This document shows, piece by piece, positions 9,489 to 18,046 of a stretch of DNA of 64,000 nt. Under the pieces are notes generated by a model that was not told the origin of the DNA, searched no databases, and was given only the letters and a program-made list of their open reading frames with translations. The stretch lies in contig NZ_BDLU01000063.1 of NCBI RefSeq assembly GCF_006538165.1, positions 186,001-250,000 of the forward strand, read 5' to 3'. Source of the DNA: Komagataeibacter diospyri. Its GTDB lineage: Bacteria; Pseudomonadota; Alphaproteobacteria; Acetobacterales; Acetobacteraceae. The position numbers and the translations under genes are program-made. The stretch's first letter is position 1. Every line of letters begins with the position of its first letter.

Positions 9489-9520
9489 CCCCTTTCCGTA
9501 CCATGTTGGTCTGGAAGGGG
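9489..9520 (-). terminator. terminator of aroKB
   Basis: On the minus strand CCCCTTCC, an inner ACCA-loop-TGGT and GGAAAGGGG form a long stem with one bulged base, followed by ATTTAATATT, about 35 bp after the aroKB stop codon. Confidence 0.65.
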
Positions 9521-9555
9521 CGTTGTACAAATACCACATGCGCGGGGCAGGGGAG

Positions 9556-11289
9556 TCAGGGCGTGCAGCCATCCGCGCGCAGGACATCCAGCACGACATC
9601 ATCGGGCACGTCGCGGCAGGTGAAGGCCTGGCCAATGCCGCGCACCAGCACGAAGGACAGGCGGCCGTCGCGCATCTTCTTGTCGCGCTGCATGTTGCGC
9701 ACCAGCTGGACCGCGGAGAAATTCCGCCCCGTATCGCTGATTCGCACGGGCATGGACAGGCGTTCGAGGTGACGGGTCACCCGCTCCAGGTCTTCCGCCG
9801 GGCAGTAGCCCAGCCGGACCGACAGCATGAATGCCAGCCGCAGGCCGATGGACACGGCCTCCCCATGCAGCAGGCTGCCGTCATAGCCCATTTCCGCTTC
9901 CAGCGCGTGGCCGAAAGTATGGCCGAGGTTGAGCAGCGCGCGGCCATCGGCCTTGCGTTCCTCGCGCTCATCAGCAATGACCACCCGCGCCTTGAACGCG
10001 CAGGCCATGCGGATGGCTTCGGCCTGCATGGCCGGGTCGCCTGCCAGCACGTCCGCCCCATGGCGTTCGCACCAGTCGAACAGGCCGGCATCCCCCAGCA
10101 GCCCCGACTTGACGATTTCGGCATAGCCCGCGCGCAGTTCGCGCACCGGCAGGGTGGCAAGGGCGGACGTATCGGCCAGCACCGCGATCGGCTGATGGAA
10201 CGCCCCCAGCAGGTTCTTGCCAAACGGGGTATTGATGCCGGTCTTGCCCCCCACGGACGAATCCACCTGCGACAGCAGCGTGGTGGGGATCTGCACGAAG
10301 GGCAGGCCACGCAGCGTGGTGGCGGCGCAGAAACCGGCCAGGTCCCCCACCACGCCACCGCCCAGGGCCACGACCGTGGTGCCGCGTTCGACATGCGCCT
10401 CCAGCAGGGCGTTGGTCACGCGTTCGTACATGGTAATGGTCTTTGATCCCTCGCCAGGGGGGATGGTGATGACTTCGGCGCGGATCCCGGTTTCCTCCAG
10501 CCCTTCCAGCAGGCGGGGCAGGTGCAGGGGGGAAACCGTTTCATCCGTCAGGATCATCACGCGCTTCTGCGGCAGGACGGGGGCGAGCAGCGCACCCGCG
10601 CGCCGGATCACGTCGGGCCCGATCACGACGTCATAGCTGGCGCGGTCCAGCCGTACGGGCACCCGCAGCGGCTGCCGGTTATGTTTCAGGGCCTGCATGA
10701 CATGGTCGGCGCTGTGTTCCACGTTGTCATCTCCACAATCCACGATGATATCGGCTTCGGCATAGACCGGATGGCGTAGCTGCATAAGGTCCGCCAGCAC
10801 CGCATGGGGGGATGCCGTATTCAGCAGGGGCCGGTGCGTGCGTTCGGCCACGCGCTGCACCAGCACCGGCAGCGGGCAGCGCAGCCAGATGGAGATCGCA
10901 TGCTCGCGCACGCTGGCACGCGTGCGGGAATCCATAAAGGCCCCGCCGCCTGTCGCCAGCACCACGGGTGGGCCGGACAGCAGGCGGCGGATAACCAGCC
11001 GTTCGCCCCGGCGGAATTCGGGTTCGCCGTATTTCTGGAACAGGTCGGCGATGGTGTAGCCGGCGGCGCGTTCGATTTCCTCATCCGAATCGACAAAGGG
11101 CACACCCAGCCGCGCGGCGAGGATGCGTCCGATCGTCGTCTTGCCCGCTCCCATAAGCCCGACCAGCACGATGGTGCGTCCACTGCCCGGCTGCCGTGGC
11201 GTAGCGGGGCCAACGGCATTGAGGTCAAGCGGTATGGCGAGCGACGAGGCAGCCGGCGCGTGCCGGTCGGGGGGAATCTGGCGTGACAT
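9556..11289 (-). CDS. aroKB: bifunctional shikimate kinase / 3-dehydroquinate synthase (AroKB fusion)
   Basis: One 577-residue frame joins two shikimate-pathway enzymes. The N-terminal part (about residues 35-205) is shikimate kinase: Walker [10 protein letters not shown] at 44-52, then [15 protein letters not shown] and ATGGGAF substrate motifs. The C-terminal part (about 215-577) is dehydroquinate synthase: [55 protein letters not shown] and the metal-ligand segment [18 protein letters not shown]. The two are usually separate adjacent genes (aroK-aroB), and they catalyse non-consecutive steps (fifth and second) of the pathway. The start is the ATG at 11289; upstream in-frame starts add no domain. 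The ribosome-binding site is weak. It diverges from a small membrane-protein gene. Confidence 0.95.
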   Translation of the reverse strand: MSRQIPPDRHAPAASSLAIPLDLNAVGPATPRQPGSGRTIVLVGLMGAGKTTIGRILAARLGVPFVDSDEEIERAAGYTIADLFQKYGEPEFRRGERLVIRRLLSGPPVVLATGGGAFMDSRTRASVREHAISIWLRCPLPVLVQRVAERTHRPLLNTASPHAVLADLMQLRHPVYAEADIIVDCGDDNVEHSADHVMQALKHNRQPLRVPVRLDRASYDVVIGPDVIRRAGALLAPVLPQKRVMILTDETVSPLHLPRLLEGLEETGIRAEVITIPPGEGSKTITMYERVTNALLEAHVERGTTVVALGGGVVGDLAGFCAATTLRGLPFVQIPTTLLSQVDSSVGGKTGINTPFGKNLLGAFHQPIAVLADTSALATLPVRELRAGYAEIVKSGLLGDAGLFDWCERHGADVLAGDPAMQAEAIRMACAFKARVVIADEREERKADGRALLNLGHTFGHALEAEMGYDGSLLHGEAVSIGLRLAFMLSVRLGYCPAEDLERVTRHLERLSMPVRISDTGRNFSAVQLVRNMQRDKKMRDGRLSFVLVRGIGQAFTCRDVPDDVVLDVLRADGCTP

Positions 11290-11417
11290 GCCGGACAACC
11301 TAACATACAGCAGGATGGAACCGGTAGAGTCCGCGCCTGGGTCCGGCCATGCGCGCGAAAGTGTGTCACCGGCCCGGTCATGTGTCACCGGGTGTGCTGG
11401 ATATGGGAAGCGGTTGG

Positions 11418-11645
11418 ATGATCCGTATTGTTATTGCCGTCATAGGTGTTCTGGTTGTGTGCGCGGTAGGGGGATTCTTTTCCCTCGGTGCTTTTCCGCC
11501 TGCGCTGGTGCAGCAGGACGTGCACAGGGATATTGCGTTTGCGGCCCCCGTGGCGGCCGCGCCTGCGGCGCTGGGCACGCCTGCCCCCCTGCCCGTGGCG
11601 CCGCTGGCTCCGACGGCGGCCCCCATGTCTGCGCCCGCACAGTAA
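11418..11645 (+). CDS. small single-pass membrane protein, unknown function
   Basis: A 75-residue product with one N-terminal hydrophobic segment ([20 protein letters not shown]) followed by an Ala/Pro-rich tail with no recognisable domain. The ATG at 11418 has GGGAAG eight bases upstream; an alternative in-frame ATG lies at 11403. The stop codon is 12 bp before the xerC/D start, so the two are probably co-transcribed. The tail should lie in the periplasm. I do not recognise a family. It is supported by its ribosome-binding site, membrane segment and spacing rather than by homology. Confidence 0.6.
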   Translation: MIRIVIAVIGVLVVCAVGGFFSLGAFPPALVQQDVHRDIAFAAPVAAAPAALGTPAPLPVAPLAPTAAPMSAPAQ

Positions 11646-11657
11646 ACGGCGGACCAC

Positions 11658-12581
11658 ATGGTCGCGGACGGGGTTGACGCCTTTCTGGAAATGCAGGCGG
11701 CCGAGCGTGGGGCGGCGCTGAACACCATCCGTGCCTATGCCCGTGACCTTGGGGATATGATGCAGGCCCTGCACGCACGGGGCATCTCTCCCCTTGATGC
11801 AGGGGAGGGCGACCTGCGCGACTACCTGTCCGGCCTTGCGCGTCAGGGGCTGGCCCCGCGCACGCAGGCCCGCAGGCTGTCCTGCCTGAAACAGTATTTC
11901 CTGTTCCTGGCCCGTGAAGGGCTGCGGCCGGACAACCCGGCCGCCCTGCTGGAGGCCCCGCGCCTGGACACGCCCCTGCCGCGTTTCCTGTCGGAGGCGG
12001 AGGTCACGGCGCTGCTGGCCGCCTGCGCGCCGGAGGCGGATGCGACACCCGCGCGCAGGCGCAGGCTGCTTGCGGCGCGGGCGGCGCTGGAAATGCTGTA
12101 TGCATCGGGCCTGCGCATATCCGAACTGCTGTCGCTGCCGCGTCGCGCGCTGGATGCGGCGCCCGGCATGATGCTGGTGCGTGGCAAGGGCGGGCGGGAA
12201 CGCATGGTGCCCATGTCCGCCCGCGCCCGCGCCGCGGCCCGGGCGCTTATGGACCTGGATGCGGGGCGGAAAAGCCCGTACCTGTTTCCCGGTCGTGGGG
12301 CGGGGCGGCCCATGACGCGGCAGGGGTTTGACCGGATCATCCATGACGTGGCGCTGCGGGCGGGGCTGGACCCTCAACGGCTGTCACCGCATGTGCTGCG
12401 GCATTCCTTTGCAACACACCTGCTGGCCCATGGGGCTGACCTGCGGGCGTTGCAGGTTCTGCTGGGCCATGCCGATATCGCAACGACCCAGATCTATACC
12501 CACGTGATGCTGGACCGCCTGCGTGACGCGGTGGCGCAGCATCATCCGCTGTCGGCAATGCATGACACGGCGGCGACATAG
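11658..12581 (+). CDS. tyrosine recombinase XerC/XerD
   Basis: XerC and XerD act together at dif to resolve chromosome dimers at division. This 307-residue protein has the N-terminal SAM-like core-binding domain (residues about 5-90) and a catalytic domain with all the tyrosine-recombinase residues: R153 (GLRISELL), K177 (RGKGGRER), H245 and R248 (HVLRHSFATHLL), H271 (LLGHADIATT) and the nucleophile Y280 (IYTHV). The length and the TxIYTHV ending are chromosomal Xer rather than phage integrase. I cannot choose between XerC and XerD from sequence alone. It starts at an ATG 12 bp after the preceding small gene and is followed by accA on the same strand. Confidence 0.93.
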   Translation: MVADGVDAFLEMQAAERGAALNTIRAYARDLGDMMQALHARGISPLDAGEGDLRDYLSGLARQGLAPRTQARRLSCLKQYFLFLAREGLRPDNPAALLEAPRLDTPLPRFLSEAEVTALLAACAPEADATPARRRRLLAARAALEMLYASGLRISELLSLPRRALDAAPGMMLVRGKGGRERMVPMSARARAAARALMDLDAGRKSPYLFPGRGAGRPMTRQGFDRIIHDVALRAGLDPQRLSPHVLRHSFATHLLAHGADLRALQVLLGHADIATTQIYTHVMLDRLRDAVAQHHPLSAMHDTAAT

Positions 12582-12656
12582 ACAAAAATGCATGGCAGGA
12601 CGAATTCCCTGCGTGAAAATGTTTGGCTGGCGTGCAGGCTGTGCTATCGGCAGCGC

Positions 12657-13613
12657 ATGCGCCAGTTTCTAGATTTCGAAAAGTCGGTCGCCGAACTTGA
12701 GAACAAGATCGACGAGCTTCGCAAGATGTCCGGTCCGGACGGGATCAACATCGCCGAAGAGATCACCCGGTTGAGCGAGAAAGCCGACCGGCAGTTGCGT
12801 ACGGCCTATGCCAAGCTCACGCCATGGCAGAAGGTTCAGGTGGCCCGCCATGCCCAGCGCCCGCATACGCTTGATTACATCAATGCGCTGATTACCGAAT
12901 TCGCGCCGCTGGCCGGCGATCGCCTGTTTGGCGATGACAAGGCCATCATTGGCGGCGTTGGCCGGTTCAAGGGCACGCCTGTCGTGGTGATCGGGACCGA
13001 ACGCGGGGCCGAGATCGAAACGCGGCTCAAGCACAATTTCGGCATGGCCCGGCCCGAAGGCTATCGCAAGGCGCAGCGGCTGATGAAGCTGGCCGGACGA
13101 TTCGGCCTGCCGGTCCTGACCTTTATCGATACCTCTGGCGCATGGCCGGGCATTGATGCGGAAGCACGCGGGCAGGCGGAAGCCATCGCACGGTCCATCG
13201 AAACCTGCCTGAATGTCCCGGTGCCGGTGATCGCCACCGTCATTGGCGAAGGCGGTTCTGGCGGGGCCGTGGCGCTGGGTGCCGGTGACCGGGTGATGAT
13301 GCTGGAACACGCCATCTATTCCGTGATCTCGCCCGAGGCATGTGCCTCCATCCTGTGGCGTGATCCCAAGCAGGCATCCACGGCTGCGGATGCGCTCAAG
13401 CTGACGGCGCAGGATCTGCTGCAGCTGCGGCTGATCGACCGGATCATTCCCGAACCGCTGGGCGGCGCGCAGCGTGAACCGGCTGCTGCGATTCGCGCAG
13501 TGGGCGACGCGATTGCCGCCGAACTGCCGGGACTGCAGGCCAAGGACCCTGTGCTGCTCAAGGCGCAGCGGCGTGAGAAATTCCTCGCCATGGGGCGTGA
13601 AGCCGTCGCCTGA
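12657..13613 (+). CDS. accA: acetyl-CoA carboxylase carboxyltransferase subunit alpha
   Basis: With AccD this 318-residue subunit transfers the carboxyl group from biotin to acetyl-CoA, forming malonyl-CoA, the committed step of fatty-acid synthesis. The N-terminus (RQFLDFEKSVAELENKIDEL) is the helical AccA start, and the crotonase-fold core shows DTSGAWPGIDAEARGQAEAI and IGEGGSGGAVALG, then ISPEACASILWRD. The start chosen is the ATG at 12657; an upstream in-frame ATG at 12588 would add 23 residues not typical of AccA. The ribosome-binding site is weak. The 3' end runs into a truncated copy of the dispersed repeat before a convergent gene. Confidence 0.97.
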   Translation: MRQFLDFEKSVAELENKIDELRKMSGPDGINIAEEITRLSEKADRQLRTAYAKLTPWQKVQVARHAQRPHTLDYINALITEFAPLAGDRLFGDDKAIIGGVGRFKGTPVVVIGTERGAEIETRLKHNFGMARPEGYRKAQRLMKLAGRFGLPVLTFIDTSGAWPGIDAEARGQAEAIARSIETCLNVPVPVIATVIGEGGSGGAVALGAGDRVMMLEHAIYSVISPEACASILWRDPKQASTAADALKLTAQDLLQLRLIDRIIPEPLGGAQREPAAAIRAVGDAIAAELPGLQAKDPVLLKAQRREKFLAMGREAVA

Positions 13614-13644
13614 CCTGCTGATACCGTGCGGCTGTAAAAGCAAT

Positions 13645-13683
13645 AAAAGTTTTTGGTGAAGCTTTTTTAAAGCTTTGCCAGAA
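13645..13683 (-). repeat. dispersed palindromic repeat, copy A (truncated, inverted)
   Basis: This copy holds one outer arm, AAAAGTTTTTGGTG (13645-13658), followed by the AAGCTT hairpin (13659-13676), then a short junction. The G+C-rich hairpin and the second arm seen in the other copies are missing. Its order is the reverse of copies B, C and D, so it lies on the opposite strand. It sits between the convergent genes accA and the CinA-type gene. Confidence 0.75.
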
Positions 13684-13710
13684 GCGTCCCTGTTGTGATG
13701 TGCGGGACGC
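13684..13710. terminator. hairpin between convergent accA and the CinA-type gene
   Basis: GCGTCCC (13684-13690) pairs with GGGACGC (13704-13710) around a 13-base loop. Together with the adjacent AAGCTT palindrome of copy A it may terminate transcription from either side; there is no long T-run of its own. Confidence 0.45.
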
Positions 13711-13723
13711 GGCATGGCAGGCC

Positions 13724-14482
13724 TCAGGCTTTCGGCGGCTCACCCGCCTGCGGGGTAAAGCCCAGTTGCTTGATCAGGTCACGCACGGCGCTAGATGCAG
13801 CCTTTACGCCGTCTGCGTCCGTTCCCTTGCATAACAGACACACGCCCCGGCTGCTTTCATCAAGGCGGTAGGGATAGGACCCGATGTCGATGTCGGGATA
13901 ACGTTGCTGTATCGTTTCCAGGCCCGCGGCCAGACTGCCTTCATACAGGCCGTTGGCATGCCATGCTTCTGATGTGACCGGCGTGCCATGGGGCAGGGTG
14001 GGCAGCACTTCCTCAAACATCGCGCGCATGATGCGCGGCACGCCCGCCATGACATGGACATTGCCCATGGTGAAGCCGGGAGCCACCGAAACAGAATTGC
14101 GGATGGGCACTGCCCCCTGCGGCATCGTGGCCATGCGTTGGCGGGCGGCGTTGAAATCGGCGGGTGTGAAATGGGCTTCAAGCAGTCGGAACGTCTCGGG
14201 ATGGTGGACCCAGGGCACGCCAAACGATTCCGCGACGCAGGCGGAGGTGATATCGTCATGCGTCGGCCCGATGCCACCGGTGGTAAAGACATTGTCATAG
14301 GCGGCGCGGGCTTGGGTCACGTTGCGCACGATGACGGCGCGGATGTCAGGTATGATCCGGACCTCGCTCAATGTAATGCCGGTTTCTGACAGGCGGCGGG
14401 CAATATACTGCACGTTCACGTCCTGTGTGCGACCGGACAGGATCTCGTTGCCTATGACCAGCAGGCAGGCGGTGGGGTTCAT
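13724..14482 (-). CDS. CinA N-terminal-type / molybdopterin-binding domain protein
   Basis: This 252-residue protein is a stand-alone MoCF-type domain as in the N-terminal half of CinA: LLVIGNEILSGRTQDVNVQY, TTGGIGPTHDDITSACVAE and MAGVPRIMRAMFEEVLPTLP are the conserved blocks. The C-terminal nicotinamide-nucleotide amidase domain of full-length CinA is absent, so NMN deamidation is not expected. Its role may be nucleotide-diphosphate pyrophosphatase-like, but the biological function of this short class is not established. The ATG at 14482 is chosen because it starts the domain; upstream in-frame codons run antisense into the divergent SMP-30 gene. Its 3' end faces accA across copy A of the repeat. 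Confidence 0.88.
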   Translation of the reverse strand: MNPTACLLVIGNEILSGRTQDVNVQYIARRLSETGITLSEVRIIPDIRAVIVRNVTQARAAYDNVFTTGGIGPTHDDITSACVAESFGVPWVHHPETFRLLEAHFTPADFNAARQRMATMPQGAVPIRNSVSVAPGFTMGNVHVMAGVPRIMRAMFEEVLPTLPHGTPVTSEAWHANGLYEGSLAAGLETIQQRYPDIDIGSYPYRLDESSRGVCLLCKGTDADGVKAASSAVRDLIKQLGFTPQAGEPPKA

Positions 14483-14564
14483 GATGCGTGTGTCCAACAG
14501 GTTGCGGATGGAAGCCGTTTGCCGCCACCCTATAACGACAGTTCCCTTACCGGAAGGAGAAGCC

Positions 14565-15497
14565 ATGAATACGGCAGTAATGCCACAACCGCAGTGCGTA
14601 TGGGACATCCGGGCGGAACTGGGTGAAGGCCCCGTATGGTCCGTACGTGAACAGGCGCTTTATTTTGTCGATATTGTCGGTCAGGCCATTCACCGCTTTC
14701 ACCCCGGCAGTGGTGCACGCGCGTCATGGCCTACACCGTTGCGCCCCGGTTTTGTAACCCCGGTCAGTGATGGCACGCTGATGTGCGGACTGAAGGACGG
14801 GTTGTACAGCCTGAATCCGACCAGTGGGGAATTTCGCAGGGAAGTCGCGGTCGAACCCGGCCTGCCGGGTAACCGGATCAATGATGGCTGTGTCGATTCG
14901 AAGGGGCGTCTGTGGTTCGGCACCATGGATGATGGCGAAAGCACTCCCAGCGGCGCGCTGTATTCCCTGATTCGCAGGGCGGGTGGGCTGGATGTCCGGC
15001 GCCATGATGAGGGATATGTCGTCACCAACGGCCCCGGTATTTCGCCTGATGGGCGGCAGCTGTACCATAACCATTCTCCCGCCGGGATCATCTACGTGTT
15101 CGATCTGGCCGATGATGGCAGCCTGTCGAACCGGCGTGTATTTGCACGCGTCAGTGACGGCTATCCCGATGGCGTGGTTGTCGATAGCGCGGGCACGTTG
15201 TGGGTCGGTGTGTGGAATGGGGGGCGGATCGCACGGTTTCTGCCCGATGGCACGGCCCTGCCATCCATTCCCGTGCCGGGAGCGCTGAACGTGACCAAGG
15301 TTGCCTTTGGTGGTCCAGACCTTCGCACGGCCTATATCACCACGGCGCGCAGGAACACACCGCCCGAATGTCTGGCACGGATGCCACAGGCGGGTAGCCT
15401 GTTCAGCCTGCGTGTCGATGTGCCGGGGCAGGAACCTGTTGCGTTTCCGGCCACCGAATTCGATGCTCTGCAGGGCATGACGCTGGGGCCGGACTGA
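14565..15497 (+). CDS. SMP-30/gluconolactonase family protein
   Basis: This 310-residue six-bladed propeller hydrolyses sugar lactones (gluconolactone, arabinonolactone or similar) to the acid. Metal-binding positions are visible: the Glu in AELGEGPVW, the Asn in NRINDGCVDSKGRLWFGTMD, and Asn/Asp further on in VTNGPGISPDG and DGYPDGVVVDSAGTLWVG. The ATG at 14565 follows GGAAGGAGAAGCC, a strong ribosome-binding site that sets the start. Acetic acid bacteria oxidise sugars to lactones in the periplasm, but this protein has no signal peptide, so a cytoplasmic lactone is more likely. Substrate is not resolved. It diverges from the CinA-type gene and ends before copy B of the repeat. Confidence 0.9.
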   Translation: MNTAVMPQPQCVWDIRAELGEGPVWSVREQALYFVDIVGQAIHRFHPGSGARASWPTPLRPGFVTPVSDGTLMCGLKDGLYSLNPTSGEFRREVAVEPGLPGNRINDGCVDSKGRLWFGTMDDGESTPSGALYSLIRRAGGLDVRRHDEGYVVTNGPGISPDGRQLYHNHSPAGIIYVFDLADDGSLSNRRVFARVSDGYPDGVVVDSAGTLWVGVWNGGRIARFLPDGTALPSIPVPGALNVTKVAFGGPDLRTAYITTARRNTPPECLARMPQAGSLFSLRVDVPGQEPVAFPATEFDALQGMTLGPD

Positions 15498-15540
15498 TCG
15501 CGCCGTCAGGGACAGTCTTGAAAACAGATTATTGATAAAT

Positions 15541-15618
15541 AAAAATTGGTGCTGCCTTTTTTAAAAGGCAGCATTCCTTGAAGCTTTCTGAAAAAAGCTT
15601 CTTCAGAAACTTCTTTTA
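15541..15618 (+). repeat. dispersed palindromic repeat, copy B
   Basis: From left to right: a degenerate left arm ending TTGGT, a perfect hairpin GCTGCCTTTT/AAAAGGCAGC (15551-15572), a spacer ATTCCTTG, a second hairpin AAGCTTT/AAAGCTT (15581-15600), and a right arm ending in ACTTCTTTTA. It fills most of the gap between the convergent SMP-30 and GNAT-NUDIX genes. The A and T tracts within the first stem would make a Rho-independent terminator in either direction. Confidence 0.8.
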
Positions 15619-15646
15619 TGATCTGCAGGCTTTTCCAAGCCGTCCC

Positions 15647-16657
15647 TTACAGCAGATCCTGCAGCAGCGGGATCAGGGGGCGGTCGGCATCAGGCATGGG
15701 ATAATCCCGCAGGTCATGGGCTGCCACCCATTTCAGGGTCTGCCCTTCGCGCGCGGTGGGAGTGTTTTTCCACCGATGGCAGACATAAACGGGCATGAGC
15801 AGGTGAAAATGCCCGTAATCATGGGAAACGAAGGTAAACGGCGCAAGGCAGGAGCGTGCAACGTCCAGCCCCAGTTCCTCATCCAGTTCCCGTATCAGGG
15901 CCTCTTCCGGTGTTTCCCCGGCTTCGACCTTGCCGCCGGGAAATTCCCACAGGCCCGCCATGGACTTGCCTTCGGGCCTGCGGGCCAGCAGCACGCGGGC
16001 GTCCGAATCCACCAGGGCCACGGCCGCGACCAGCACGACCTTGCGGGTCGTGTCCGCAGCCTGCGCCATTTCCTCGGCCATTGCCTCTCCCGACAGGTCG
16101 GCATGGCGTGCTTCGAACAGACGGACGGGATATTCCCCCCCGCGTGAGACGAATTCCTGCGATCCCGTCCCGTTTTCCCGAAAGCCGATCCGCTTCAGCA
16201 CCGCAACGGAGGCATGGTTGTCGTGCGCCGCGGATGCCGTCAGGCGGTCTACCGGCAGGTTGGCCAGCGCCCAGCGCGCCAGTCGGCCCGCCGTGGTGCT
16301 GGCGACCTTGCGGTTCCAGTGCGCCCGTCCCACCCAGTACCCCAGCGAACATGACCGGTCGGCACTGTTGATGCGCAGGCCGATGCATCCGATCAGCGAA
16401 TCAGGCTGATCGGACCCGGGGCATGTAATGGCGAAATGATAGGCTTCCCCGCGCTGGGACTGTTCGATGGTGGCGGCAATCCACTCTTCAGTCAGGGCCA
16501 GCGAGTAGGGGAATGGAACGCGGCTGAGCATCCGCACCACGCTCCAGTCATTGATCAGCCTGTGCATGGTGGCTGCATCAGACGTGCGGACTTCACGCAG
16601 GCGGTATTCCCCGGCATCCAGTAGGGTGCCTGAACCATGTAATCCCTGCACGCTCAT
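15647..16657 (-). CDS. GNAT acetyltransferase / NUDIX (MutT-type) hydrolase fusion
   Basis: This 336-residue protein joins two domains. Residues about 15-175 are a RimJ/RimL-type GNAT fold ([18 protein letters not shown] at the start; [20 protein letters not shown] at the acetyl-CoA site; [12 protein letters not shown] near the end). Residues about 200-336 are a MutT-like NUDIX domain with the box [18 protein letters not shown] continuing into DEELG. The NUDIX half should remove oxidised dNTPs such as 8-oxo-dGTP, while the GNAT substrate is unknown. The ATG at 16657 overlaps the stop codon of the upstream Rieske gene (ATGA), indicating translational coupling and fixing the start. Its 3' end faces copy B of the repeat. 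Confidence 0.92.
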   Translation of the reverse strand: MSVQGLHGSGTLLDAGEYRLREVRTSDAATMHRLINDWSVVRMLSRVPFPYSLALTEEWIAATIEQSQRGEAYHFAITCPGSDQPDSLIGCIGLRINSADRSCSLGYWVGRAHWNRKVASTTAGRLARWALANLPVDRLTASAAHDNHASVAVLKRIGFRENGTGSQEFVSRGGEYPVRLFEARHADLSGEAMAEEMAQAADTTRKVVLVAAVALVDSDARVLLARRPEGKSMAGLWEFPGGKVEAGETPEEALIRELDEELGLDVARSCLAPFTFVSHDYGHFHLLMPVYVCHRWKNTPTAREGQTLKWVAAHDLRDYPMPDADRPLIPLLQDLL

Positions 16658-17775
16658 GCGGGCGAGGCGCCCCTGGCAACCGGTGCCGGGGCGTCCTGCC
16701 CGGCCGGTAGCCCACATTCCACCAGCAGTTCGCGCAGGTTGCAGATGACCGGGAAGATTTCCTGGTTACGGTCGCCGCCCTGTTCGTACCAGGCATTCTG
16801 TTCCAGTTCCACGATCTCGCGGTCTTCACGGAAAATCCGTTCGGTGAACGCGGTCAGGAACGGCCATGCCAGGTCCAGTATGCCCGGAATGCCCGGCCGC
16901 TTGATCGACAGCAGCCCGAACACCCGGTTGGTCAGTTCCGCTTCGTCCTGTGGCACGTACGCGATCCACAGGTCCATGACCGGCGCGTTGTCACCCGTCT
17001 GGATATGAAGCGTCTGGTAGGGGTAGGTCGTGCGGATGGTCATGACGTCGCGATGGGCGAATTTTTCGCTGTTGTCGCGCTTCTGGCCAAAGATTAGCGC
17101 CTCGCCAATCGGCTGCTTGCCGCCGGTTCGCGCGAAGCTGTAGCGCGCTTCCACCAGTCCGGGGCCACGTTCCTGGCCCAGGAAGCGGGGCTTCATCTGG
17201 CCCATCTGCTTCATGTGCATGAACTGGTGGTTCATGTCCATCAGGTTCTCGTGCATGAAGCTGTAGTGGCAATGCACAAGCTGGCCAAAGCGGCGGGTCT
17301 TGTAGGCCGGATTGGCTACTTCCGCCAGACGGGGAAAAGGTGTTGTCTCCGCCTTGGCAGGATCGCCGGGGAAGACAAAGATCAGGCCATCGACCTCGCG
17401 CACGGGATAGGTGCGCACGCCATTGGGCAGCTTGCCCTTACCCAGATACGGCACGTCAATGCAGCGGCCCGACCGGCCATAGGCCCAGCCGTGATAGCAG
17501 CACTGGACCGATTCGCCCTTGACCGTGCCCTTGCTCAGCGGGACCTGACGGTGGGCGCAGCGGTCTTCCAGCGCGAATACGCTTCCGCCTTCCCTGGGGC
17601 GGACGAGGGCAATGGGCTGCCCGGCATAGCGGGTGCCTATGGTTTTGCCTGGCTTCAGCTCCCGCGACCAGGCGACGGGGTACCAGAAATCGGGGTTGGC
17701 ACGAATTCGGCGCAGATCCCGCCCGGTGACCGGGGCGGAGGACTGCATGCTGTCAGGCGATAACGACTGATCCAT
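16654..17775 (-). CDS. Rieske non-heme iron oxygenase (aromatic-ring-hydroxylating-type alpha subunit)
   Basis: This 373-residue protein has an N-terminal Rieske domain with C73-x-H75 and C92-x2-H95 holding the [2Fe-2S] cluster. A catalytic domain has N177, D180, H183 and H187 in the segment [12 protein letters not shown], the mononuclear iron site. Such enzymes take electrons from a separate reductase and hydroxylate, demethylate or desaturate a substrate. No reductase or ferredoxin gene is adjacent, so the redox partner must be elsewhere. The substrate cannot be told from sequence. It is translationally coupled to the GNAT-NUDIX fusion downstream. The ATG at 17775 has an AAGAGAG-type site upstream. 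Confidence 0.9.
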   Translation of the reverse strand: MDQSLSPDSMQSSAPVTGRDLRRIRANPDFWYPVAWSRELKPGKTIGTRYAGQPIALVRPREGGSVFALEDRCAHRQVPLSKGTVKGESVQCCYHGWAYGRSGRCIDVPYLGKGKLPNGVRTYPVREVDGLIFVFPGDPAKAETTPFPRLAEVANPAYKTRRFGQLVHCHYSFMHENLMDMNHQFMHMKQMGQMKPRFLGQERGPGLVEARYSFARTGGKQPIGEALIFGQKRDNSEKFAHRDVMTIRTTYPYQTLHIQTGDNAPVMDLWIAYVPQDEAELTNRVFGLLSIKRPGIPGILDLAWPFLTAFTERIFREDREIVELEQNAWYEQGGDRNQEIFPVICNLRELLVECGLPAGQDAPAPVARGASPA

Positions 17776-18046
17776 TGTCTCTCTTGACTGTTAACAGGGC
17801 ATGGCAGCCGGATGTGCCATGGAACAGGATGCCGGTCACATGCCGGAAGGTGATGCATGTTCGACCGTATCGTGCCGCCATGGCGATATTAAGAATGTTT
17901 TTTACTCTCAGGGCAAATGGTTCAGCGCCATAATGTTTTGTAATGTATTGTGGCGCCATGCCCCGACGGTTTCCCTCGCTGCTGCCATGGATGTTGATGG
18001 TAACGCCACCATGGCAGGCTGGATATGGATCAATCCATGTTATGGA

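Noticed and set aside
11658..12581. Phage or island integrase
   Set aside because: Length, motif order and the accA neighbourhood fit chromosomal XerC/D, and no attachment-site repeats or cargo genes are present.
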